This document shows positions 1-12,126 of a DNA stretch of 64,000 nt, piece after piece (within the stretch, counting starts at the first letter, position 1; each line of letters starts with the position of its first letter). Source of the DNA: Macrothele yani (lineage: Eukaryota; Arthropoda; Arachnida; Araneae; Macrothelidae). A program made the translations under genes and the position numbers. The notes under the pieces are model-generated. The model was not told the origin of the DNA, did no database searches, and saw only the letters and a list, made by a program, of their open reading frames with translations. The stretch covers positions 16,779,921-16,843,920 of the forward strand of contig CM077005.1 in NCBI GenBank assembly GCA_039090855.1. Reading direction: 5' to 3'.

Positions 1-631
1 ACCTGGCTATTGCATGGTATTCCATTCACATGAGTTTCTTTGGAATACCAAAGAAATACCATGTGAATGGTATTCAGATTCCAAAGAAACTCTGCTTAGT
101 TTCAGTAAATTGCCACTGTTTCTCATGTTTCACTGTTTCTCTGCCACTGTTTCCCATGTAATGTTAAGTTTCTGCTTAGCTCAAAAGAAAATTCAGAGAT
201 GTGGCTTCATTCCCACTCCAGTGCAATGAAATTTTCATAAGAGATGGTTACACGGGAAACAGTGAAAATACAGCACTTTTGCACCAATAATGACAAAGAA
301 TTTTATGGCACTCACTCATACATACATATCAAGAAGCTGTTCTCTGAGATTTAAGGTGCACATGGGGGGGGGGGTCATTGGTATAGCCAAATTTTTGATA
401 AATTTAAAACACTAAAATAAATTAAACCTTTTTTTAGCATTTTTAAAAATAAGATATTAATGATTGATTTTATCAATTATTTTTGTTGTATTTTAGTATC
501 TTGTACATTTACTAAAATGTTTGACAACTTTGAAGGAGGTAATAATTTTCTTAGCCCCCCCCCAAGAGTACTCATATGGGCACCACTGAAACCAATGGAA
601 CTAGATTTTACTTACTGCTAATGTAATAAAT
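1..631. other. GET1 intron or flank, no gene recognised
   Basis: AT-rich sequence without a convincing exon. Runs of G at 365-374 and of C at 555-563 flank about 200 bp whose outer edges are weakly complementary, which suggests a decayed small inverted-repeat element. Positions 290-345 resemble sequence near 28440-28490, so they probably belong to the 3' region of the LINE family found at 632-880. Confidence 0.4.
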
Positions 632-880
632 ACCAGCAATCTTGACACACAACTTAAGCTTCATTGACATCCATCACATGACTCACACAAAACCTTTTGA
701 ACTTCACACTCATTATCTTTCTCATGCAGACATTCCTGAATCTGGATCTCTCATTATTTCCTTGGACTTCCTCTACATTTCTTTCCTGCCACTTGGTCTA
801 AATAAATTCTCTTGTAAGCACCTCACCACTCATTCTTTCAACATGGCCAATCCAACTAAGAATGCTTGGCTTCACATTAC
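632..880 (-). mobile_element. LINE-X non-LTR retrotransposon, 3' fragment
   Basis: Read on the minus strand this matches the 3' part of the longer copy at 29310-30870, including the shared segments around the Cys/His-rich tail of the reverse-transcriptase polyprotein. The match stops abruptly at 880, where a hAT-type terminus begins, and resumes at 3776. The two pieces are therefore one old LINE copy split by a later insertion. The frame is broken and no function remains. The family name LINE-X is only a label for this window. Confidence 0.7.
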
Positions 881-1173
881 CAGTGATTGGAAAGCTACTT
901 TTTAAAAGTACATGGCTACTGCTACAATTACATTCATGAAAAAGTAGCTTGTTACAGCCACAACTATTTTTTCTGAAAAGTAGCTACATTTGCTACTTAT
1001 TAGCATTTAACTTTAAGGTAAAGGTACAAATTCTGAGGATCTTTATATGCACATTGAGAGCTAAATACAAAGGCAAATTACACAAATAATTTAACATTGC
1101 AACTGACTCTTAGTTCTGATCATCATGAGTAACACTTTTCAACATATTAATCCCATAATTACATATTTCTAAG

Positions 1174-1835
1174 CAGAGGCGTAACTAGGGTGGGGCAGAT
1201 GGGGCATCTACCCTGGGTGCAAAAGCAACTGCTTACAATTTAATTAAAATTGAAACTTTTGCACCAGTGACTGGTACAAATTTTTCGCTCCATACTTTGT
1301 CGTTTTTAATTTACAGAATTTTCTTATAATGTGTTTGACCAGTTTCAGTACTTTTGGCAAATTTGCATTTCTTCCTCCAAATGCCCAGGAGATGTTAGTT
1401 TCTTTCATTCAGAAAGGAAAGGGTAGTTTTATGCCCAACTAAAGAGGAACCCACGGTCTTTGTAGACAACAATGGGACCTGCAATTTCTATTTTGTCAGA
1501 TGGACTACACATACTTTGCAAGGATGTCTTTTACACTGCTGAAGATTCTCTGGAGGCTATTCCATCATTACTATGCCTGCCAACTGCATTTGTTCTGTTT
1601 AATGTAGTGCCAAAAGTCTGAAATCCAAAGCAGTTGGAAAAGTGTACACATAGTCACAGTTTGATTGTCCCTCCCACATTGAGACAACAGATAACATTTG
1701 GGTGCGACAATAATTTTGTTCAGCTGTGTATATTTACATGCATATATGTATACGTACAAGTTAAAAAGAAAGACAGATAAGAGCACAATATTTCATAATT
1801 TGCCCCTGGCACAGGAAGAACTAATTACACCTCTG
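1174..1835. mobile_element. hAT-type MITE nested in the larger hAT relic
   Basis: The left terminus CAGAGGCGTAACTAG matches the inverted right terminus CAGAGGTGTAATTAG at 13 of 15 positions. The flanking 8-mers are TTTCTAAG (1166-1173) and TTTCTGAG (1836-1843), 7 of 8 identical. The termini and 8-bp duplication are characteristic of hAT elements. The 662-bp interior has no transposase. Confidence 0.7.
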
Positions 1836-2689
1836 TTTCTGAGGGTTAAAATATGTAAATATACTGATAGAAATGTTTTGAAGACTAAAGGTTAAGTTAT
1901 TAACTGCCCCAACATGGCGACTTATCCATCATATGTTGTTTTTTCGGTAAATGTATACTTTAGCGTCCTAAATTATTTCGTCAGAAAAATTTAACTGTGT
2001 GGGAAAAGTGCGATGTACAATTTTTTAAGCATACAAAATAATGGGGAAAAGGTGCAAAAATATAGTATTTTTAGATAAAAGGAAAGAATTTTTCTGAAGT
2101 ATTAACCTGCGAGTACGATGGTTTGCAGCAGTTGGTGGGGGAAGCTAAAGCGATGATAACGGCCACCACATGAAGGTTCCATGCGTCGGAATGGAGTACG
2201 AGTTGGTAGGGAATGCGCAAAAGAATACAACAGGAGTGGGTTGTATTTTTCGGAAGAGTGTGATCGTCGCGTAATCATGCGCAAGCAGAAGTAGTTCAAG
2301 CCTGTTTTATTAATTTTTGAGAAATAAATGTGCAGAATGTTGTTATTATTAGTTTCACAATATCTCCAAATGGAAAGAAATTAGGGAATGTAAATGAATT
2401 TATCTACGACAGAAGTTTTGAGGAAGAAGTTATGCTTACGGTTGAACCCAAAGTTTTGGTTATGGTTTGGAAGATGTGCAGGGGTAGGTGATTTCTTGAA
2501 GCACTTTATTTGTAGTTCTGCTGTTATTCCATACATAGTAGCTCACATTCTTTCCTCGTGAAATGGATATTTTTCAAAATAAAAGATTTTCTTTAATTGA
2601 GATATCGTACTATGGCAGGGAGGCCTACAGCTTCTTGTATTGTGGTGTATAATGACATACACATACACATGCATTCTTGTCTACAAAGA

Positions 2690-2880
2690 TGCCAGAGTTT
2701 TTGTGTGGTCTAAGGCATGGCTTCAAAACACTTCCTAATGGAACCAGGTCCAAGCCCTGAAGGAGGCACACATATGGAGTATGTTTATCTTATGGCACTA
2801 ATTCTCTTCCCTTCCTGGAACCAAAGGACCTGAACAGGGACAAGGGACTGCTTATCATCTTCAGAGTTACTCATAATGTT
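2690..2880 (+). repeat. Diverged tRNA-derived SINE (older subfamily)
   Basis: The 3' two thirds follow the young SINE of this window segment by segment: the box around CTTATGGCACT, the TTCCTGGAACC box, the GGACTGCTTAT box and the terminal GTTACTCAT. The tRNA-like head has lost its B box. Divergence is much greater than among the other copies, so this is an old copy or a sister subfamily. A second head fragment is at 3285-3350. Confidence 0.6.
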
Positions 2881-3284
2881 TATTATACCCCAAAGCAAAC
2901 AAACAAGAAACAAAAAAACTGTCTATCAACAAAAATGCTTCATTTTCTCAGTGGATTTTAAGAAGGATGTTGCACTTCAAAGCAAAATATATTAGACACA
3001 TACTGCTCAACAAAATGCAAAAAGAAGCTGATAATTTATCTCTCCCTACAAGCACTAGCACACACCCCTGCTTTATTACACTGTTTGTAGGTGGAAGAAA
3101 AATTTCCTCCACATTCAGTGAGAGGAAAAATGTATACCAATATTTCTACAAATGTGTTTCCGGATATGTGTGGTTTCATCAGTTTTTTTTTTTTTTTATG
3201 TGATCTTTTCAAATAGTAAACATATAAGTTCAGTGGGCAAAAGGGTATAAGTAAAAAAAATGTTAACAGTTTCGTTGGCTTTCA

Positions 3285-3350
3285 CAATGTTTCTGTGTGG
3301 CCTAAGGCATGACTTCAAAACAGTCAGGAACATGATTATAGGCAGGTCAC
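3285..3350 (+). repeat. Fragment of the older SINE subfamily
   Basis: Shares the run around GTGTGGCCTAAGGCATGACTTC with the copy at 2690-2880 and then diverges. It is only the tRNA-like head. Confidence 0.45.
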
Positions 3351-3775
3351 ACTCAGCCTTTGTTACAGCCAATAACACTTCAGAAAATCTGGAAATGTGA
3401 CATGAATGAAATAAAATTTTAACCCTTTTTTTTTTAAGTAGCATGATTTGTACTGTAATTTTCCATTATAAACTACTTTATTTTGCTGCATACAACTGCT
3501 GCAATTACATATTTCTCTTTGTAGCAATGATATGTGTAAAGCTACGGTAAAAGTAGCAGAGCTGGAAATGACACATAGAAATCAGAAAATCGCAAGTGAT
3601 AAAAATAATTTTTTTACTTGTATTTTCTTCTAAAGTAGCACGATTTTTAGCATAATTTTCAGCTACTTTATTTTGCAGCATGCTACTGCTCAACTACAGT
3701 TTTTTATTTGTAGCATATAAAGCTACTATGAAAGCAGCAGAGCTACATGCACTACTTCTGATAACTGCATGTTAC

Positions 3776-4590
3776 ACATCTTCATTTCTCATATGATCAG
3801 AATGTGTCCTGCCACAATCTCCCACAAGTAATGCACTTTTTCCAGCACACAACTCCTCTGTCCCTCCTGCATTACCCTAGTTTCAATGCCATACAGAAGA
3901 ATAGGAACAATTACACTTTCATGCACAGCAATTCAAGACCTTTCCAGAACATATCATACTTGTGAAATCCTCCAAAGTTAGCTATAACTTGCAAAGCTGA
4001 ATTCACTTGCATACTAATTTCAGCAGCTACTGTATTGTTTTCTCTGTCAAACAGGCTTCCTGAACACACAAATTCATTCACCTGGTCCAACTCTGTATGA
4101 CTTAGATTGATCTTACATTGAGTACTAGCAGTTTCTTGCTCAAAAACCACCTTTTTTTTTTTTTTTTTTTTTTTTGTAAATTTATGCTGTTTGAATTTTA
4201 TGCAGTCTTCATCATAAATCACGGATAACATACTCTGTAATTTACTTTTGCTCTCTACCAACAGGACTGTGTGTCTCTCTCATCAGCATGCAGCAGATAT
4301 TACCAAAATATTTCAGTATTTCCTGTACTGAGGTATTTTAATAATCAGTACTGCCTGTTTTAGCATCATATATCCATACATATATTAAAAAATCACAGAT
4401 ATGTTACACAACCTTGTCCTCTCCTGCACCAACAGAAAACCACAAAACATCAGTTATATGCACACATGGTGTACTGTCAACATGCATAGCGTTCACGTAC
4501 GTTTAAGCAAATTTCCAGTTATATCATAATTATTCAAAACCTTACACAAGAGTAACCTGTTACTTGCCAACTCTACAAAGGGAGCAAAAA
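3776..4590 (-). mobile_element. LINE-X non-LTR retrotransposon fragment (RT C-terminal part)
   Basis: Minus-strand translation with frameshifts shows the thumb/C-terminal region of a LINE reverse transcriptase: a stretch with VFEQE, then a DQVNEFVCSGSLF motif, and further on remnants of the PTLxYGSE block. It is collinear with 29700-30340 of the longer copy. The 21-nt T run at 4151-4171 disrupts the frame. It is the continuation of the fragment at 632-880. Confidence 0.65.
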
Positions 4591-4731
4591 ATGTATTGTT
4601 CTAAAAGAGAATACAGTAATAATCATAAAAAAGGTCCTGTGCAAAACCACATTTTTTTTTTTTTTAACACAGAGCACTTCTGCGATCTGAAGAAATAACA
4701 AATGCATTTCTCATGGAATTTAGGAACTTAC

Positions 4732-4897
4732 ATTGATTAGTTAATTCTTGAGTAACTTTGTTGATTTTCCTCTGAATTTTTGCATATTTAGCAAACTCAT
4801 CTACCATGCTTATGCTTCCTAACTCTGCCTTCAAATCGCACACTTGTCTTCTCAAGCTTGCTTCCATTTCTGTCTCCCTTGAAATAAACTGAAGAAC
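4732..4897 (-). CDS. GET1/WRB exon 2 (ER tail-anchored insertion receptor subunit)
   Basis: GET1 (WRB) pairs with CAMLG/GET2 in the ER membrane and receives tail-anchored proteins from the GET3 ATPase. This 166-bp exon runs from an acceptor TTCTGCAG at 4898-4905 to a donor GTAAGT at 4731-4726, both read on the minus strand. It encodes residues 31-85 plus one base of the next codon. The segment reads as the cytosolic coiled coil that contacts GET3 in the family, with SRETEMEASLRRQV followed by SMVDEFAKYAKIQRKINK, the most conserved block of the family. It joins exon 1 in phase 0 without loss of frame. The later exons carrying transmembrane segments 2 and 3 are not in the window and should lie to the left. 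The identification rests on recalled family motifs and is strong. Confidence 0.9.
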
Positions 4898-4989
4898 CTG
4901 CAGAACGAAAAATAAGAGCACAGAGAAGAAAATCAAATTTAAAAGCTCCAGTAAAGCTGTTACAGAACACATTCGAAATCAGGATAAAC

Positions 4990-5960
4990 TAGAAAATGTT
5001 ACACTAACAATTTATTGAAGAGGAAAAAACCATGTTTGATTACAAAGCCTACTTACTTTTAAGTACATTAGAGCATATAAAAATAAAGGTGAATAATTTT
5101 CTGGTACAGATACATCACAAATCCATTTTTCTATGGGATTCCACAGACATGAGGTGCTCACACAGTACCAGGACTATGACTATAATTACTATACTGAGTG
5201 TGCAACAATGGAGTTCTATTTTTAAATATAATGAGGGCGAAGGATTGCTTACGGTCATGTATAGTGTATTAAAGCAACTTAATCTTCTAACCCAAATAGT
5301 AAGGAATCTGAGGGTTTTTGAGTGAGGAATGGGAGGTTTGGCTGTTGTTCACAGTAAGAAAGTGCTACTTCCCAATACCAGCACAGGCAAATGGGAGATT
5401 AAAGACTAAGGAGAACAAACCAAAATACAGCATCATTAACTTCTCAATGCCTGGATCAGCAAAAAGAAACTGGATTAACATAATAAAAAATAGTTTTTGT
5501 ATGCTAGTTGGGAGTTACCTTTCCTCCAGCAATAATGGCCCTGCAACTCAGCTACCATTGAACAAATTCTAATGCAATTTTTTTTTTTCACATTACAAGA
5601 AAAAATTTTACTCCTTGGATAAATTGTTTGCAAGTGAATCAAATCAACAAAAAGAGCGAAAACACAAAGCAAAATGTATTCGTGGTTGGATATGGTTTGC
5701 CGTTGAACACAGAATCCCTTCACCCCAGGGGCGCCGACTTCACTAAATTATTGTAAGGGGGGGGGGGGGTCAGACATAGCAGAGGGCACATCTCTTCCAT
5801 TGTCAGGTAAAAAAAAAGGAGCAGAAAGATAAACCACGAGATTTAATGTATATTTTAAAATACAACTGTAATTAGTACTCATCAGCAAATGAACCAGGCA
5901 ACAAAAATATTATTTTTACTGAATATTAATATTTAAAAAATATATAATTCAGTTTGTGAT
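4990..5960. other. GET1 intron 1, no feature recognised
   Basis: Low-complexity AT-rich sequence. A possible hAT terminus, CAGGGGCGCCGACTTC at 5728-5743, is followed by a G run at 5757-5770, but I found no partner end or duplication for it. Confidence 0.4.
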
Positions 5961-6716
5961 TCTATAAAAGTCATCATCATCATTGTCAACCATTATCAAT
6001 CCACTGCTGGATGAAGGTCTCTCCAAGCCTCTTCCACAACAGTCTGTCTTGTGCCAGTCTCCTCCACGTAACTCCCGCTTACTTTCGAATTTCATCTACT
6101 CATCTTCCACGTGGTCTTCTTCTGGGTCTTTTCCTGTCCCTTGGAATCCAGTCTAAAATTTTGGCTGTCCATCGATGGGGTGTCTTTCTGGCAATATGTC
6201 CAGCCCATTGCCATTTTAGGGATTTTACTTTGATTATGATGTCTTCCACTCTTGTCATTTTTCTGATCCACGAGTTCCTCTTCTTATCTCTCCTGGTTAC
6301 ACCAAGCATGCACCTCTTCATACATCTTTGAGTTGTCTGCAGCCTTTATATGTCTCTTTTAGTTAAGGTCCATGTCTCTACATCATACGCACTGGAAGGA
6401 TGCATTGATCAAACACTTCTTTTTTAAAACAAAATGGCATATTGCTCTTGAAAATTATGCTGTTTCTTCCAAAAGCTCTCCAGGCAAGTTTTATACGCCG
6501 ATTAATTTCTTCATCAATGTGACCCTCACTTGATATCTGCTGTCCAAGATAAACGTACGCATCTGTTATCTACTTCCAAAGTGGAATATATAGAGCTATG
6601 CAAGATAGTACAGGAAAAGTATCGCTGAAGACGTAAGGAAATTCAACTTTGAACTAGTGAAGAAAGCAACTGAAAACAACCAAAGCCTAAAGATAGCAAA
6701 GGGACATCTATAAAAG
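5961..6716 (-). mobile_element. 5'-inverted (twin-primed) RTE LINE fragment
   Basis: Positions 5971-6571 are the 3' end of the same RTE LINE as copies A-C, read on the minus strand, starting with its (TCA)n tail. At about 6572 the homology switches to plus-strand orientation and to an upstream part of the element (6572-6709, equivalent to 13290-13427 in copy B). The whole is flanked by an exact 10-bp duplication TCTATAAAAG at 5961-5970 and 6707-6716. Loss of the segment between the two parts and inversion of the 5' part are the known signature of twin-primed reverse transcription. The insertion lies in GET1 intron 1. Confidence 0.88.
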
Positions 6717-6719
6717 CAT

Positions 6720-7205
6720 CCGATTTTATTTCCAAACGTTTATGAAAAAATTGGAAATTAGCATGATTACTCAAACAAGAAGCACAAAAAATAAAGGTGC
6801 TACAGGTTATACATAATTCTATTTTTACTTATTAATTTTGTTTTTGATAATTGTTTTAAACATTTACCACACATCACAAGAACATGTCAAACACAATAAG
6901 GGGCTGGCAACCAAGTTTCTTATCAAAAATGGAAAAAAAAAAGTTTACTTATTTTGTTAGTTATTATTCTTTTGGATATAAATTGTTTTGGCCTCATAAG
7001 TTGGAGCTTGGTCCACCTTATAAAGAATATTACATTTCCATAAAGGAAAGACCTGTATTTTTTACAATTAGCACAACATACAAGTAGCATGGGAAAGCAT
7101 GTTTTCTCTGTAAAAATACTTCAACTCACAGTTAGAAAATGACATATGCACACAAACACATATTTAAATAGGGCCAAAAATACTGAGCGAGCACTAGCCC
7201 CCCTA
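6720..7205. other. GET1 intron 1, no feature recognised
   Basis: AT-rich sequence with no exon-like ORF, no terminal repeats and no clear repeat homology to the rest of the window. Confidence 0.4.
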
Positions 7206-7217
7206 GTAAAATTATTG

Positions 7218-7448
7218 ATTTTTTTCTTTTTTTTTTTTGATTGGAGGTTTTAACGACCACCGTGAGCAACTCAATGGGCTATAAGCAGTTGCCCGTCCCT
7301 AATTTAGGGTCACTGGTTCCAGGGAAGGGAGAGAGCCAGTGCCGTAAGGCAAACACAACATCCATGCCTGACCGGGATTCGAACCCGGACCCCTTACGGA
7401 CGAATGATCAGAGGCCAGCGCCTTAGACCACTGCGCCACCGGGGCGGC
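7218..7448 (-). repeat. tRNA-derived SINE, full length, 12-bp TSD
   Basis: On the minus strand the head GCCGCCCCGGTGGCGCAGTGG carries an A box and GGGTTCGAATCCCGG a B box, followed by a tRNA-unrelated body ending in TTAAACCTCCAATCA and a poly(A) tail (poly(T) at 7219-7238 here). It is flanked by the exact 12-bp duplication GTAAAATTATTG at 7206-7217 and 7449-7460. The intact duplication indicates a recent insertion. Confidence 0.93.
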
Positions 7449-7738
7449 GTAAAATTATTGGACCTTGCCCCCCTCCCCCTTCCGGAGGAGTTTTCAGCTC
7501 CCTAGTTCTGAGACCTAGCTACAGGTCAGCGTCAGTGCATAGCTTGAGAATAAGCAAGGTCAATAGTATTTTACTGGTTTTCAAAAAAAAAAAAAAATAG
7601 TACATTTCATCGGAAATAAATTGAAATCCCAACATCTACCTTTTTTTTGTCCTTTATGTCCGTGTTATATATATATATTTATTATGGGGATCCTGCTGCG
7701 TTATACCGTAATTCCGAATACACACGAGTCTTGGTAAA

Positions 7739-7967
7739 CATTATTTTTTTTTTTTTTTTATTGGAGGTTTAACGACCACCGTGAGCAACTCAATGGGCTA
7801 TAAGCAGTCGCCCGTTCCTAATTTAGGGTCACTGGTTCCAGGGAAGGGAGAGAGCTAGTGCCGTAAGACAAACACAATATCCATGCCTGACCGGGATTCG
7901 AACCCGGACCCCTTACGGACGAATGATCAGAGGCCAGCGCCTTAGACCACTGCGCCACTGGGGCGGC
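7739..7967 (-). repeat. tRNA-derived SINE, full length, 9-bp TSD
   Basis: Same SINE as at 7218-7448, with the tail as a T run at 7744-7759. Flanked by CTTGGTAAA at 7730-7738 and 7968-7976. Both copies lie in GET1 intron 1, close to exon 1. Confidence 0.92.
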
Positions 7968-8060
7968 CTTGGTAAAATCACCCTATATTATCCTATCAGC
8001 CTTGTATACACACGTAAAGAGAAATCGCGGGCAATTTCTCAGTCAATATTGAGTACTTAC

Positions 8061-8150
8061 CATTTTGACTATCACAGGAATGAAAGCAGACAGCAAGCCA
8101 CACGCAGTAACCAACCAAAACAATCCTGAATCATTATTAATTGTACTCAT
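8061..8150 (-). CDS. GET1/WRB exon 1 (N-terminus and first membrane segment)
   Basis: Thirty codons start at the ATG read from 8150 and end at a consensus donor GTAAGT (8060-8055). The peptide begins MSTINNDSGLFW and continues as a hydrophobic helix of about 18 residues (roughly 10-28), matching the first transmembrane segment of GET1 near the N-terminus. The exon ends in phase 0, exactly what exon 2 at 4732-4897 needs. Intron 1 is 3.16 kb and contains the twin-primed RTE and two SINEs. I chose this ATG because it gives the short luminal N-terminus usual for the family. The 5' UTR lies to the right but its start is not visible. Taken with exon 2 the call is secure; alone this exon would be weak. 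Confidence 0.82.
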
Positions 8151-8371
8151 TTTAAAGCTCGGCTGACCCGAGGATATATTTCAAATCAGAATTCGACCAA
8201 GCAACACAAAGCTGCAATCAACACCCGAGTACCACACCAAAATCAATTCAATTTCAAGCCATATAGAGTTTGCACACCCAGCATAGACCCAAGAAAACAA
8301 ACACCCAACAAGACCAAAACACTACTACAGTACAGTTACGGGTTACGACTAGTTACTTGAATACATTTGGA
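8151..8371. other. GET1 upstream region and probable 5' UTR
   Basis: No TATA box or CpG-rich block is obvious. The sequence just upstream of the ATG, with CCTCGGGTCAGCCGAGC on the minus strand, is the only GC-richer patch and could be leader. Beyond it the sequence is AT-rich and ends at the TSD of the next SINE. Confidence 0.35.
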
Positions 8372-8380
8372 AAGAAGTAT

Positions 8381-8588
8381 GCCGCCCCGGTAGCGCAGTG
8401 GTCTTAGGCGCTGGCCTCTGATCATTCGTCCGTGAGGGGTCCGGGTTCGAATCCCGGTAAGGCATGGATGTTGTGTTTGTCTTACGGCACTATCTCTCTC
8501 CCTTCCCTGGAACCAGTGACCCTAAATTAGGGACGGGCGACTGCTTATAGCCCATTGAGTTGCTCACGGTGGTCGTTAAACCTCCAAT

Positions 8589-8590
<2 letters not shown>
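8381..8590 (+). repeat. tRNA-derived SINE body, its A-tail displaced 6.5 kb by RTE insertions
   Basis: Complete SINE from the head GCCGCCCCGGTAGCGCAG to TTAAACCTCCAATCA, but without a following A tail. Its 5' flank AAGAAGTAT (8372-8380) reappears at 15123-15131, directly after an A run at 15107-15121. So the tail and second TSD of this SINE are on the far side of RTE copies A and B, which inserted into its 3' end. Confidence 0.8.
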
Positions 8591-11917
<3,327 letters not shown>

Positions 11918-12126
11918 GGGATGTAAGGTCAGGTGATGCGTAACATCACAGCCTCTCCTTGACAAATGTCAACCCCGCCTTCTCGTGGTGCATCCTGTTC
12001 CCACTAAAGGGGCTCTGACGACCGCCAATAGCGGTATAACTATACCATCGGGATCAGAGGAAATGCTATCCCACACTCACCAACCCGCTTGGCCAGCGTG
12101 GTGAGTTATGGCCAAACCCCTCCAAA
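11918..12126 (+). other. Structured 5' leader of the RTE element
   Basis: About 210 nt before the long ORF, shared by copies A, B and C. It contains several self-complementary segments: GTGATG-CGTAA-CATCAC (11934-11950), TTGACAAATGTCAA (11958-11971, copy C form cleaner), CCGC-CANTA-GCGG, and the palindrome GGTATAACTATACC (12033-12046). This suggests a folded RNA. I could not fit it to a complete HDV-like ribozyme, which some non-LTR elements have here. Confidence 0.5.

Larger units (their letters stand above)
881..3767. mobile_element. hAT-type DNA transposon relic, non-coding
   Basis: The element begins CAGTGATTGGAAAGCTAC and its far end, read in reverse, begins CAGTTATCAGAAGTAG. Both ends carry repeated GTAGC/GCTAC motifs (885-1000 and 3530-3750), like the subterminal repeats of hAT elements. 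It is flanked by related 8-bp sequences, CACATTAC (873-880) and CATGTTAC (3768-3775), 6 of 8 identical, as expected of an aged hAT duplication. The flanks join into a single LINE-X copy. No transposase is left. Inside lie a smaller hAT MITE (1174-1835) and diverged SINE pieces. Confidence 0.65.

Noticed and set aside
6100..6321. Independent Arg-rich protein on the minus strand
   Set aside because: It is the C-terminal block of the RTE polyprotein in the twin-primed fragment.
7363..7440. tRNA gene on the minus strand (A and B boxes, cloverleaf-like head)
   Set aside because: The same head occurs in about ten copies with a fixed 3' body, poly(A) tail and TSDs, so it is the 5' part of a SINE.
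5728..7510. hAT element starting CAGGGGCGCCGACTTC
   Set aside because: A possible right end near 7510 is only loosely similar and the flanks share no 8-bp duplication.
11918..12000. HDV-like ribozyme at the RTE 5' end
   Set aside because: I could pair some segments but not a full nested double pseudoknot, so it is reported only as a structured leader.
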